64,000 nt of DNA from Polydactylus sextarius (taxonomy: Eukaryota > Chordata > Actinopteri > Polynemidae). The translations under genes were made by a program, and so were the position numbers. The stretch's first letter is position 1. Every line of letters begins with the position of its first letter. Location: contig CM028908.1 in the NCBI GenBank assembly GCA_016801845.1, positions 21,649,047 through 21,713,046 of the forward strand. Direction: 5' to 3'. Below, piece after piece: positions 25,766 through 40,700 of the stretch. The notes under the pieces were generated by a model. It was given only the letters and a program-made list of their open reading frames with translations. It was not told where the DNA came from and made no database searches.

Positions 25766-28700
25766 GTGAGTGAGCTGATTTCACACATGTTCACAAAGGA
25801 TGAAGCAGGATGCATGTCTGTTTTTTTTTTTTTTTTTTCCCAGGGAAAAATCAGACAAATCCTTATTTTAAAATGATGATACTGTGTGTTTATATCTAAC
25901 AAGACTTCTTGATGTCAGGGCTGCATCTCAGAGGAAGGCATATGAAAAATTAACAAAATAAAACCAAAACTATCTGGATCAGTGGAGAGATATCATGTTT
26001 TCTTTTCATAAGTTGAGTGACTTACAGACTTGACATCACAACTTCTTTGTGCTGCCTCCAAGTGGCCACAAAACTCTTTAATTGCAGGTTTCAATCAAAG
26101 TGATTTTTAATGTACACAGTGCACTTAACATGTTACATTTTCTTCACTGTATAAAACAAGTAAAATAATATGTGGTTAGGAGTTTTAATCTGCTGCTAAC
26201 AAGCTTAGCATATTTCTTTTAGCGACTTTATTTAATGAGTTTAGGGAAATTGCTTCATTTAAGTCATCGTGCTAAGTCACATGACTTTCAATAGTAGTAG
26301 TTTTTATGTATTCTACCAAATGTTTTGTGATATTTTGTCAGTGAGTGAATCGGTTACATTTTAATATAAATAACAAACATACATTGTAGACAACTCAAAC
26401 AAAACCAATGATGACAAACACAAGGAGGAACCAGTTGAATATATAAACAAAGACAGTTTACATGAAAAGAGACTCGTCTAAAAAGACTTTGTCTTTGGTT
26501 TAACCTGACGTGTTTTAAGCAGAAAGAAAATGTTGAATAATTTAGAGGGAAATAACTCTCACCAGAGAGAGAACTGTTCAAGTCATCAAGCATTCTGTGA
26601 ATCCTTTTAATCAGGATTTTTGTTTCTTTTGTGTCGGATCAGTATGTGTCCCAGTTTTATTGAAAACACGTATCAAACCTCGCCCTCTGAATTATTCAGA
26701 AAATGATGAAGGAAAAAAAAAAGCATTCTTGGGATCAGTGGTGTTGGAGTATCTTTTCAATTCACTCTTTTTGTTTTGCATTAATAATGTTGCTGTGTGT
26801 TTGAGAGGGTGCATGTGTCGAGAATTATTGTGACAAGACTGTTTTTGTTTTGTTTACTCTCCCCCTGCTGCCGCGGATCGTGTAGTTTTAGGTCACGTAA
26901 ACAGTAAGTCGACCCTGCCGCACCGTAGCCGGCGTTAGTGATGTCAGCAGCTTTCTGTCGGCTCATCTCCTGACTCGCTGTTTAGCGCAGCAGCAGCTTT
27001 GCTTTACAGCCATATGTGTTTGAGTCTGATTCTCATGTGTCATCACTTATGACTCCATTCCACTGGCATTTCCACTTCAACGACTCATGGCATTTGTTTT
27101 TGCTTTACACTTAATCATCCTTTAATCATCCCGTGTTAGTGCTTTTTCCATCTTGGCCGCAACCATCACAGCTCTGCTGTCAGAAGATCATCAAACCAAA
27201 TGTTTTATCCCAAAATAAATAAGTATCTTAACAAATTAAAACAATTTAAAAAATGTAAATGTTTAAGATTTTTATAATGAAGTTGTTGTTTTACAAGATG
27301 ATTCGAAGATTTTGGGATAAAACTTTGCAAATAGCCACATAAAGTGATAAACCATCTAGTACAGTGGTTTCTAACGTGATGTTCAAGGTTATTCGGCTGA
27401 ATCAGACCTAGTCACAAGATCTTTAAAGGGACAAAAAAAGAAAAAAAAAATAGTATTGGACACTTTTAACCACATCAGGCTTCTTAAAGATCCTGCAAAT
27501 TTAACAATCTGAGAAGTAAAGTTACTACCCACAAGTGTCTTCCTTCTAAGTCTGTATAAGCTCTGATCAGAGTTCACAAGAAGACATTGTTCTCATGGAA
27601 TCTCAGACCAAAAATGTTGGAAACCACTTCTGCATTACGATGTTTAATCTGGTATTCTTGTGACTAGAGTTCCTTTTTGAAATGTGTGTTGTATTTCTCA
27701 CATTTCTCTTGTTTATTTGTTTGTTTGTGGCCCAGTTGAGCAGCTGCCCACCATCACAGATCAGTCTCCTAGCTCTCTCATCGCCGTCCCCTTCGAGGAG
27801 AGCTTTGCTGTGACGTGTGAGGCCAAAGGGAATCCTGAGCCTGAGTGAGTACTGAGCTTCGTGTCAAGAACAGGATGGAGAGCTTACTAGAAACCAAACA
27901 GACACTTGTAACAAACGAACAGCAGCAAAAACAGTTGGCCTTTGTCCACTGACGCACAGTATTTTGTTGTTCTGATTTTTGTTGTTCTGATTCTTCGACT
28001 GTGGAAAACTGCAGTCTCAGCTGTAAAACGTGACATTTTAATACTGGCTTTCTTTATGTAGATTCAGATGGACAAAGAACGGGCAGGAATTTGACCCCTT
28101 TCTGGACCCCCGGCTGATGAAAGAAGAGGACTCTGGGACCTTTGTGATACCCAATAATGGGAACCTTACAGAGTACCAGGGAACCTATCGCTGTTACGCC
28201 TCAAATAAACTGGGGACCGCCATATCGAAGGAGATTGAGTTCATTGTGCCCCGTGAGTAACATACATCTGTGGAGTGCGTGTGTGTGCGTGCACAGGGTG
28301 CTCTGTTACAGTGCTTTCAGAGTGATTCAGGGCCAGCAGTCCTGTGTAATGACTGCACCTCTCCATTGTGAGCTTTTCATTGTATTGGACGTGGCAGAAA
28401 GTCATTGAGGCACCAAAGCGCTCCACCCCTCGCAGCATCTCATCTATAGCTCTGAACTGGAGAAGGCATCGAATGTGATCCAGCCTCTCCATCATTTCCT
28501 TTGCTACATTTTTCATTTTCTTCCCAACAACAGCACATAAATTCTCAAAGAAAATCCCCTCCAGGGGGGACTTTTGACTAAATTTGGCCAGACTTCAACC
28601 CCTCAGCAGCACTGACAAGGCACACACTATTGTCACGTGATGTCTGTTTTGTGTCTTTTGGCCAAGAACTGAAAAAAAACCCACAGAATTCAATCGACTG

Positions 28701-31700
28701 ACTGATAGCAAGCCCAGGAAACGCATGCTCAACACAGACATCAGGAATCACATTACTGTCATCTGCTGGAGAGGAAGAGAACTGCACAGAATATTTTATT
28801 CATTCCTATATTTTGTCTTTAATCTAGACGTCCCAAAGTTCCCTAAAGAAACACTTGAACCTGTGGAGGTGGAGGAAGGCCAAGCTTTTACTTTACAATG
28901 TAACCCACCTAAAGGAATACCACCTCTGCAGATCTACTGGATGACCATCAGTAAGTGAAAAATCCTATCTTTGAGTAATGTATTAATATTAATGGTGCAT
29001 TTGATTTTTAAAGAAAAGCATATTTGAAACTCTTTTCATCGTTTCCAATGATATGATTTATTTATGTATATTTTGACAGAAAAAAGGTTTTTTTTTCTAG
29101 GTTCTTGTCCTAACCCCCCTGAACTGATTCACCCTTCAGTTCTCAAAGCCATACTGTGCAGACAAATCTTACATAAGTGAGTTCCCAAATGTACTAAATA
29201 TGTCAGACTGAAGTCAGTGGAAATGTGAATAAAAAGCTGATGATGTCTGATGTCTGTATGATGGGAACCATAGATCCTATACTCAGAGCATGAACAAGAT
29301 GACACAGAATATATTAAATACGTGTGATTTATATGATGTTGTCATACTGGATTGTTTTCCAGGAACTTCCAGGAAGATTGTAGATAGAAGTATTTGCATA
29401 TAAAACATTCAAAAATCTGAACTTAGTAAAGTTTCATCAACAAAATGTCTTAAAGTAGCAAAACAAAGGTACTGGATTTTCCCTGTGACTGAGACAATAT
29501 TACATGTGTCATTAGTAGATTTATACTAATGGCTCACTGCGTAACCAGCATTTTTGTTTCATTTGTATTTTAAGTATAGTTTGAATATTTATTCAGACAT
29601 GTATTATTCAGAAGAGGTTTGATTTGAAATTCAGAGGGGAACACTTCAGTGTTCTAACACTTTGAATTTGTGAAACGTGTCACAAAATCATTTTATAAAC
29701 AAGTCCCAAGTCATTAAAACCAACAATACTTGTTTGAATGTATCAAAATGCATTATATTTCATAAACCTCTCTATTAACATAAATAGTTTTCATGTAAAT
29801 TTTAATCTGAAAAGTATCTATTAGCTGTTGGATAAACACAGCAGGACGTATTGTTATTTTTCTCTGGAATAAGTGGAATAAAAAACACCATTAAAATTAA
29901 AATACCTGTGCAAATTCACAGGGATTCAGTTTTTCTCTCATCTGTGACAAATGAACTCACCAGTTCACCAAACTCACCAGTTTAAATGTGTTTAATAATC
30001 ACCTTATTTCTGTGGTCAGATCTCCAGCACATAGAACAGGACGAGAGGGTGTCAATGGGTTTGAATGGAGACCTTTACTTCTCTCACGCTGAGGAGAAGG
30101 ACAGCAGGAGAGACTACTGCTGCTACGCCGCCTTCTCCGGGATACGGACCATCGTTCAGAAGACTGCCATGTCTGTCATCGTAAAGACGAGTGGGTGTCG
30201 CTTCTCCTCAGTTTTCGCTCTAAAAACCAGCATGATGCAGACTTTGATTTGCTTTCAGAGCGCCGATCATTTCCAACATGTTCACTGTTACCACATCCTT
30301 AGAAAGACATCAAAAGTCACCCAGGTGTCACGCTGTCTTGTTTGGTTCTGTCTTCTCGGTTCTTGGTTTTCTGTTGTGATTTTGATCTCGGTGATGTTTG
30401 TCACGATGCATCCATGTTGTCCTCGTGTTCATCCTATTTTTTTTTTCTCATCCAACTCCATTTCAGAAAAAAGTGACACAAGTTCAGAAGCTGGTAAGTT
30501 GTTAGCTGGGTCAGACCCCATGTGATGTGCACCATCTATAAAAAGGCTGTGAGCAAACTGCACATGTGTGAAATACGTTAATGTGTAGACTTCAGGAAAC
30601 TATCACACCTCTGATTTGTGTTACACTGTCCAATACTTTTCCAGCTAATGCAATCCTGGAGAGAAGGCCTAAGTTAATGTCGCCCTCTGGTGGCCGATCA
30701 GAGATACATCTGGTTAAAGGAGAGGACATGAAACTGGAGTGTATTGCTGAAGGATTGTGAGTAGCATTGTCTTTTTCCAATAAGTTTAAAACAAACTAAA
30801 ACTTCCCAAAAATAAATATAAAACCTATTTTATTCATTTTTTAAATTTACTATGTTAATTTTAAGACTAATCACATGTTTGAATGCCACAAATCTTCAGA
30901 CTCACTATGTGTCTCCTCTCTGTCAGTCCAACTCCACAGGTTGAGTGGGTGAAGGTTGGTCACGAGCTGCCCGTTAAAGCAAAACTGGAGAATCATGGAA
31001 AACTGTTGATTGTACCGTTAGCTGAGCAGGAAGACAGCGGGAAGTACATGTGCAAGGCAAAGAACTCATTAGGACACGTTTCCCATTACTTCACAGTCAC
31101 TGTAGAAGGTAAATACTACAAGCTGCTGTTACTTCTGATGATGACATCATTTGCCATTTTAATAACATACTGATCAGTCACTTTTATTAGAAGAATAACA
31201 TGTAGCAGCTGTAGTAATACAACACATACTGTGTAACAGGTGCAGGATTAAGTGACAGGCTATGTCCAGATGCTTTACTTGTGAAAAGTATGAATACAAC
31301 AATATGCTGAATCAGAGGTGTAGTTGTAGTGAAAGAAAAGAGGCACTGTGAAAAAAGTACCTATTTCACACTTTCAATTATATATTATTATGTATGACTT
31401 TATCAGATTTTTTTTTTTTTTCATTTTTCTATAATCTTGGTTTCTTTATAAAATATTAGACCATTTTATTAAATACCAAGAACAGTAAAAAGATTGTACT
31501 TCAATCATGTAAACAGCATGAAAAGGCTGTATATACGCAGTGATGTTACTGACACTGTAGCTGTGTGAGAGAGAGAGAGAGAGAGAAAAAAGAAACCGAG
31601 CTGCTGTAGTCATTGGCACATTACTGAGATCATTAGTTGAAAAATAACGCTTATAACATCCAGCCTGATGATGATGCAGTTAGGCGTGAAACCTGAGTAA

Positions 31701-34700
31701 ACCATGAATCATTGAATTGAGCCTGTGCTGCCTTTTCAGCAGGTATCGTATAAATAGCTGTGATGTCTTCTCCTTTGTTTCTGTGGATCCCTGCCGTACT
31801 GCTAATGTCATGTGTCGTCTGTATTCAAATTGAAGTTTATGTGGAAATACATTCCTTTGATTCTTTAACAGAATCATTTCAAAACAGTGTGTGATAGACA
31901 CTTAAACACAATAAGTGTAATGTTCAGAGAGTGACAGTGGCGTGACAGTAGGCAGGTGAAGTGCCTCTTTTGTCTCTATGTGTCTGTCACAAGTAGACCT
32001 GTGAAAGTAGCTTTTAGCAGGGCTCTTATATTGAAAAGAGTATATTTTGCAGCTGTTCCTGTCATATGCTTGCTGTCTTTCTTAAACTGACACTCATCAG
32101 TTTGATAACATCTTGGTGATGTTGTGTTACCAGAGCCTCCAGAGTGGGTGTTTGAGCCCGAGAGTCAGCTCAGCATGATCGGCTCAGAAGTGCTCATCAA
32201 GTGCTCTGCCACTGGGATTCCTCAGCCGACTATAACGTGGAGGGTGAACGGCGTATCTCTGCAGGGTCAGTGCCACACACACACTTAATCGTTTACAACC
32301 ATTTTACAAGGTGCTCGGCCTAAAAACGGATCAATTTTGAGGAAGCATAAAGTGTTGATGTTAGCGTTTGGTTTTTACTTCCTCGTATAACATATGAGTT
32401 ATAACATGAGGAATTGTGGGGTGTTTGAAGTGTGTAGAAAAGTCACTGAAGCCACAAATATGAAACAGAATAATCCTCAGCTGCCATGAGCTCTGGAATC
32501 TCTGAACTTACAAAGTCCATCTTCTGAGACACAAACATTTTATCCATGAAAAAGGGAAAGGATTTGCTCATGTCATCCACTAATTGAAGTTTGGTGGCTT
32601 GATCCTAAATGTCTGCATGTTGACAATAGAGGCTGAGCAACCAATGAAAAACAGGAGTTTGGACCCTAAACATGGTCACAAGGTTGTAAAATAACTAACA
32701 GAAACAAATCTCATAAGATACAGTTTAGACATCCAGCACCGTGTACTTTATGTGAAAGAATGTAATATATAAATATAATATAAACCATTTAGATCTGGAA
32801 AGACAAAGACCAATCTCTACAGTATTAGTGGGGGAAAAGTGAAGTGAGAACACCTGCTTTCCACAGTCTACAGCATAGTAATGGACCTTAAGTGGGGCCG
32901 CAATGTATAGTAATGTGTGTGCAGATATAAGGGATTATGTAAACTGGCAGAACTGGGGAGAGAACTGGTCATGGGGGAGGTAGATAGAAGGATAGATACT
33001 TTATTAATCCCGCCAGGGAAATTTTTGAGGAGACATGAGAAGAAACTGCACGGTGGAGGGAGATGATACCATCACACAGGCATCTGGGTGGAGAAAAATC
33101 AGTTTGTGTTGAGTGATATGATATTTTTTAAACAACAGGGAGGTCAGTTTAGTTTTTGTAGCCAATTGATTGAATATATGGAGTTGTTGTACTTAGAGTC
33201 CATGTACTTGTTGATATGTTAGTAAGTGCATGTACTGTAAATATAGTGTTGTGATGTGTTTTATTGACTGTTGTATCTGTGGTCGATTACAGAAGCCCCA
33301 GCAGCCAACAGGAAGATGCTCGGTGACACCATCATTTTGCACAACGCCAAAGCATCTGACAGCGCCGTCTATCAGTGCGAGGCGTCCAACAAACATGGAA
33401 GCCTTCTGTCCAACGCAAATATCATGATCATGAGTAAGAGCAACAGCTTTTATTTCAGCGAGCTGCAGTTTTCCTCCATTCTCTTTCACCGAATGCATGA
33501 AAACACAGTCAAAAGATTCGCCCCACCAAATGTTTGATTCAGTGCGTATGAGGAAGTGCAGTGAGTCATTGGGAGACTGCTCATGTATCGAGCTATAGAG
33601 ACATGTTGGCGTGTGCCCATAAAGCAGCAAGGAGCCCGGGTAAGGACGACCGATCGTCTACAGGCGGCTCTCTTTCTTTCAGACTCGCCGCTCTCCCTCT
33701 GGAGCAACAAGCACCGTTCTTTGACATTTATATGCTAACAAGTCTAACCTCAATTCCATACTGATTTCAGTGCTATAAGACAAACATGTGCTGCTTTACA
33801 AGCTTTCTATGGCTCCGTACAAATGTGGAGAATTTGTTCTCTGTGACACAGGAGTTAATAAAGCTGGATAGCCTCTGAATGCTAAGTCCCAGCTGTTGCC
33901 TTTGTAAACAATTAGGGGAGACAGACTATTTTAATGGGAGGCTTTGGCTACAACTGATAAGGTGCATGCAGTGGGCTAGCTCATTACTCCACTGTTTTCC
34001 TCTTTGATTTCATTTTTACACATTTCTGACAACTGAATCTTTTTTTTTTTTTTTTTTTTTTCAATAAAGGAGTCCAAATTAAGGCACCCTCAAGGCAACA
34101 ATGATGTCACCCCATTTAACCCTCCATCTTTAGCCACATTTCCTTGCTGTTTTTTCTGCTTCTAAAAATGCTAAACTGCAAACTTGATCTTGCTCAGAGT
34201 CATTTTTGCCTCCACAAAGTCCTGAAAGCGCAGCAGTCACGAGCCACACCTTGTTCCATCAATGCCAAAAAAAATCCACATCATTGCATCTGCTGCTTTC
34301 CTAACAACGTTGATTGATGACTAGAGTTTGCTGCTGGCCTTTGCAGATCTGCCCCCCATGATTTTGACTGAAGAGGGGGAGGATTACTCTGCTGTAGAGG
34401 GGAAGGGAGTGATGATGCACTGCAAGGTCTTCAGTTCTCCTCCTTCCACAGTCACCTGGTAAGTCCGCATCTTCTCCTACAAACCAGCAGAGAGCAGTAG
34501 ATCTCAACTGCTTGATGCATTCGCTGTATCTGTATCATTATCCTGCTGTTTCTTTAAAACATGCCTCTCTCAGCACTGATGTTCTATTCAGCAACTTTTA
34601 TTTCATCTCTGCTGCCAAAGTGAAGTATTTATCCATTTAGACTGCCCTTGTGCTCATGTATAAATTGACCTTAAACAACTTAGAGATTTTTTTCTCTCTG

Positions 34701-37700
34701 AATATTTTTTAGGAGCAAAGACGACTCCTCTGAATCTGTGGAGGGGCCGAGGTTTACTGTTCATTCCAATGGCTCACTGGAAATCTACAGCATACAGAAA
34801 GACGACACAGGGCAGTACACTTGTTTAGCTAAAAACATAGAAGGATCGGCCGCCATCAATGCCATGCTCTATGTAAAAGGTAAACAGAGTCATATTTAAT
34901 CGTTTTTGCGGTGGCTCACAATCCTTGAGATGTAACTAATATGTTCTTTGCCTATTGAAGATCCCACTAGAATAGTGATGTCCCCGGAGGACCAGCAGAT
35001 CTTAGTGGGTAGCACAGCCCAGCTCTCATGCCTGGCAGAGTACGACAAGTCCTTCAACAACGACTTTGAGCTCCTGTGGGAAAAAGATGATATAGAGATA
35101 ACCCTCAACTACACTGAGAATTCAAGGTAGGGACTGCATTCTCCTTTTTTTTCCTCCCAGAGAACTGCAGATTTAATCCCAGCAGGAAAGTAATTTCTTC
35201 CACAATTCATCAGTCAATATTATGTCTCCGTCTTTTTGTCAACAGATACTTAGTGGAGGATGGCATTCTTCAGATTTTCAATGTAAGCCACAGGGACGAG
35301 GGCGTGTACACATGTGTGGCACAGACTCCAGTGGACCGAGATGTGGCCTCGGTGCTGCTCACGGTTTTAGGTGAGCTCGCCAATGAGCAACATTTCTGCT
35401 CTAGAACCAGACGGAGTCATAGACCCCCAGTGCTACATTAATGTGTGACACATTTATGCACAGATCAATAAGTCAGGGAGCCAAGCGGAGCACAAACATG
35501 CAGATCGTAGCACTATTTGGTGCAGGGCTGCATCTGAATTGCCCTTTTATAGAAAACATTGATGATTTTAAAGCCTGAAAGAAATAGTTGAAGCTCATTC
35601 AGTGATGCAGCTTGTCCCACACCCTCAGACTCTCAGGATGGTTTGATTGAACGTTTGTTCCTTTGGCATTTTTCTTTTTTTCCTCATGCTGCAAGGATTG
35701 ATTTGTAATTTTCCGAAAGCCACATAGTTGTGATGTTTTTCAGATGTCCCTGATGCACCTGAGGACTTGGTCCTGTCTGAACACAAGGGCAAAAGTGTGA
35801 AACTGAAATGGATTCCTGGCGACGATCACAACAGCTCAGTAAGAGGTAAAAGAAGCACCCTATCTGTATATATACTACATACTGAATGGTTGACATTAAT
35901 ATGACACACACATCGTGAGCATCATTCTGCATGTAAATAGATTTGTTTGATGCCATCTTCAACAATGGGAATGTATTATTGATTTATCCAAGCATGAATT
36001 ATGATTAGTCTCCCTGAGGAATATACAAGCCTGGAGCATGGTTTAAGGAGTTTTCTGCACAGCTGGTGGTTAGATAAGCAATTTTTTGGCAAGACCCATA
36101 GCAGTGAGGGACCTCTCTGATTGCCTTTTCTCTCAACAGAGTTTATAATTGAGTATGAGGAAAGCCAGTGGGAGCCAGGAAACTGGAAGGAGCTACTCCG
36201 GATACCTGGGAACCACCACTCCGCTGTCCTTAAGCTCCATGGTCACGTTGACTATCGCTTCCGTGTGTCCGGAGTTAACGCTGTGGGGAGGGGTTCTGCC
36301 AGCGAGCCCACAGAGAGATATAAAACCCCCCCAGCAGGTCTGAGGCTTCTTCCTTTCATTGTTTTTTTAAGTTTTTGATAAGGTCCTTCAGGCTACTTGA
36401 GCTGCCAACACTGTTGCTCTGTGAACTTTAAAACACTCAGACCTTGTACATAATTGATTCCACCCTCGTTGAAAATGTGCTCTCTTGTGAGCCTATTTCA
36501 TTGGAGATTTCTTTCACTGTGCTGACAAAATATATATTCTGTCTTTTCTACAGCCCCTGACAAGAACCCTGAAAATATCACAATAGGAGGTCATTTGCCA
36601 AATGAAATGTATATCAACTGGGAGGTAAGGAATACAAACTGCTCTTTTACTTTCCTCATGCTGCAAATTCTGCAACGCTGGTTACCTTTACACAGTGAAT
36701 TATTCATCACTATCTACTACAATTTTTGGTGGTAAAAAGAATTTCTGGAAAAAAAAACAGATGGAGTTTTATCAAAGTTTCATAGATAATTACCAGTAGG
36801 ATTTTAAGAAATAGAAATGGCCCAGTTCTGATATTTCATTCTATGGTTCAGATCTTTAGAAAAACCATTTTCTGGAATCACAGTGAAAGAGTTTCCATTG
36901 AAATCAGGTCCTTTTCTTTGATTAGACAGAGAGAGGAAGGCTGTGAAAAGGAACATTTTCTTTTAATGCGTACAGTAATATATTCAGCTTTATTGTAGAA
37001 AGATGAATCTCTCCTTCACTTATTATCTGGTTGCCCTGTCATGGTAACGTAGCCTCCGAATCCTGGATTCATGAGCTCTCCCGCTGCTAATGATTTGCTT
37101 TTGTGGAAAATTGCATCTCATTCTATTTTTCCACTGTCTGACTCCTGTAAAGAGATAAATCTTCTCATCTACAATGATATACAAAGCCCAAAATCAAAGA
37201 AAAGGCTTGCCGTTAGACCAGGTCAATCGTTCCATTATTTTAATAAAACGCCTCCAATGTTCCAGTGTAGCTGCGGCTAGCTTGTCATTTTAATCCACAG
37301 AGACGGTGACACTGAGCGGTGAACTACAAGAAGTGTCTTTTGCAACTTTGCAAATAAATGAAATCATGCACACTGCCTTTCTTACTTTCTTATTTTTCCT
37401 GTCTTCACTCAGCCATTGTTACCCATCGAGCACAATGGCCCTGGTCTGGAGTACAAGGTGAGTTACAAGCGACAGGACGTGGACTTGGAGTGGACAGACC
37501 ACATGGTGAAGAGACACTCATTCGTGGTGAAGAACACCCCCACCTTTGTCCCCTATGAGATCAAGATCCAGGCCAAGAACCATCAGGGTTGGGGGCCCGA
37601 GCCCAAGATAGTGAACGGATACTCAGGAGAAGACTGTGAGTAGTTGATATATCATTTTATTTATAGCTGCAGCAGTTCATCAATTTTATATTAACAATGG

Positions 37701-40700
37701 ATGAAATGACTGTGTCATGTGACAGGGGTCACTGCGAAGAAATATTGCCCAACTGTGCAGTTCCCCTCATTTCCAAGGATATGTGTCTTTTAATACATCA
37801 TGGGTCATCCACTAGGCGGAGGATCAGCGGTTTGATTTCTGGTTCCTCTAGTTCGCTCATCGAAGTGTCCTTAGGCGAGATACTGAACGCCAAATTACCC
37901 CGTCCATCATTGAGTGTAGATGAGTTGATGGTGTGCTGAGGTTAGGACTGTGTGAATATGTGTAGTCAAGAAGACTTGAAAAAACTGTTTTAATGCAGTT
38001 CATTTTACAAGCACAAGATGAACATGTGGAGAATCAAGTAGTATTTGAAGAGTCAAATATTTCTCTCAGGAGTTGGCAAATCTTAAAACATCCTAAAAGG
38101 AGATCGAATATTGTACTTAAACTCATGGTCCAAAAATACAGCTCTAAATGAATCTCAAAGCTATTTCACTTCTTCCTCCTGAAGTCGAATTCACAAGCAT
38201 AAAACATAACCACACTCAGCTTGATACTGTTGTGGGTTTTGCTGCTGCAGCTTCATCCACAACCACTAGCTGTTAGCTTATGTTAGCAAACAAGCTACAA
38301 GAGATTTTTAGCATGTCACAGATAAACATAATAAACAAGAAAATGTTTGCTTTCCAGTCAGGCATAAAAGATACTATGTTGTTCTTTAGACAAGACACTT
38401 AATAAAAGATTCTCTCAAAATTTCCCATTAAACCCTTAAAGAGAAACATTATAGATTTTCCTGTAATTAAATGCTGGTGAGAAAACCAGAGAGCCAGACC
38501 TATGTATTTTCTTTTCGCTGTTTTCAGTGCACAGAGGTTGCACACAGCCCTGATGGATGAAACTGATTCTGATTATATGTGTGGAGTTTACCAACTTAAA
38601 ACTTAAACTTAAATGCTTTCTGGGAATTAGAAGACGGAAATGCACAAACTTCTGACATGTCGTGCTTCCATTTGGAGTAGCCAGTGTAGCTTCAGGATAT
38701 GTGACTTTATGGTTTAATTAAAATAGTTTTTTTTCCTCTTTAACTCTGGCACTTTCAGCTGCAGTGTTCGTGTGGACTCTGTGGAATGATTTATTTATAA
38801 GGTGATGAGTGGCACTTTAAGGTTGAGTACTGTAGCAGTTACAGTTTCTCTGCAGATGCAGTTTTTTTTAACAGAGGTTCACTGTATTTCCTGTGTTTAG
38901 CTTTCTTCTGGACTTGCCCACAGGAGGTCACTTCAGGTCATGACACTTCTCACTGTTGTGCCTTAGCTCCTATGTAATATTATAAATTGCAGTATAGCTT
39001 GATGTTTTTACCATCAACGTTGTAGGCAGTCCCCTTATTGATTGGTTGATCATTTACCAATAGGTGATTTCTAGATGTAGCTAATTAATATTTATAGTAT
39101 TTTTTGTATTTCTGTTGCTGCTTTAATTTTTAATAATCTTGAGTTATTTGAAGGATCAGTAATGGTAGCCTTGCCTCACCGTTCATTCTAATGTGTGTTT
39201 GCCTTTGCAGTTCCTTCTGCGGCGCCCGAAGATGTAGCTGTGAGGGTGATGAACAGCTCAGTGGTCAAGGTTAGCTGGATGCGTGTACACCCGGACAAGC
39301 TACATGGACATCTGGGAGGCTACAGGGTAATACCTCAAAAACAGACCATTGCTTTTAGACACAGTTTAAAAGAAATGGCCCTGACCTTGCTCCAAACATT
39401 TGCTTCCCTCACCTCACACTGTCTCCTCTACTCAGCCAGCTCGATGTTTTCCTGCTCATACCACCAGAAAAAAAAATACAAACAAGAGAAAAACAACAAT
39501 AACTTATTCAGCCTCCTCTCTCGCATACGTATGTTGAACACACTTTGCTGTCTATGCTGAGGTTGGGCTCTGTGTGTCTCCTCGTGTAGATAAACTGGTG
39601 GCGTCTGCGCAGTCTGTTGGACTCAAAGAAAAGCCACGGGGACAAGCACACACTGACGATCCCTGAAGACCAGAACCACGCAACGGTCTCGGGACTAATG
39701 CCCTTCTCTGAGTATAGCCTCATTGTCATGGCCTTCAACGGGCGGGGCAACGGCCCCGGCAGCCATCCTGTCAACTTCAAAACCGAGGAGGGAGGTACGA
39801 CTGTGGAAAAACAGCGTGAAGTGTATTGATCCACAACTACTGAAGGGAAAATCTAATAATAACCAAGGAAACTGGGTTGGAGAATTCAACTGCTTACTGT
39901 GTGTATTACCTTCTCTGCCCCTGCAGTCCCTGAGAAAAATCCTGTTTTCAGGGTCACAGATGTACAGAAGCACACCGTCTCTTTGGCCTGGGCCCCGCCC
40001 CTGGAGTCTAATGGGATTCTCACCGGATACCTCCTGGAGTCTTATCTCAGTACGTATCACTTCGCCTCATGTTTATGCTTAACTGACTCAGACATAGTGG
40101 TGATGACCCTATCTCACCACAGAGAGATGTTGTTTTTTTGTCTTGCTTTTAATAGTGTTCACATCCATCTTTCTTTCCGAGTTGTAAAAGAAAAAAGAAA
40201 TAAGAAAAGTGTATATTTCCATCCCGGGCTAGCTTCGCCGGTTTAAGTTCACAGCCTCTACCTCCATAGAATTTTGATATAGTGTGTGCAGTATTTCTAG
40301 AGTGTATCAGTAAGAGAAAGGAGATTTATCTTCGGCTTGCTGGTGATTGTCTAACCCATGATCCTCAGGACAGAAGGGAAAATCATTGTGGTGCTCTAAT
40401 AAGGCCTGGATCAGAGTGAGGTCAGGGTATGTGTATAGGAAACATGTCAGGGTGATGTCTGCTGGCCCGTGTGTCACAGTCATGGCTCAGCTACTGCTGA
40501 CCAAGGGCACTGTGTCACAGTCTGTTAGAGTCCAGTCTTACTGACCTCATACTGTCTACAGGGGACGTCTTCAGCCCACGGTCCCAGAGGAAAGCGACGC
40601 CGAGCACATCCCAAATATGCACGCACTTTGCTGTCCTTAAGCAAAAGTCATAACAAAGCTAATGACCAACTTCCAACAAAGTCTTAGTAGCAGATTTCTC

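Noticed and set aside
29986..30525. 179-codon open frame taken as one exon
   Set aside because: It is exon 5 plus read-through into intron 5 and beyond exon 6; the family sequence ends at the 30190 donor.
33193..33630. 145-codon open frame on the - strand
   Set aside because: Antisense shadow of chl1 exon 10 and flanking intron.
37793..38009. Functional tRNA gene
   Set aside because: Only the box-B-like part is intact and the downstream body matches a tRNA-derived SINE; no cloverleaf can be drawn.
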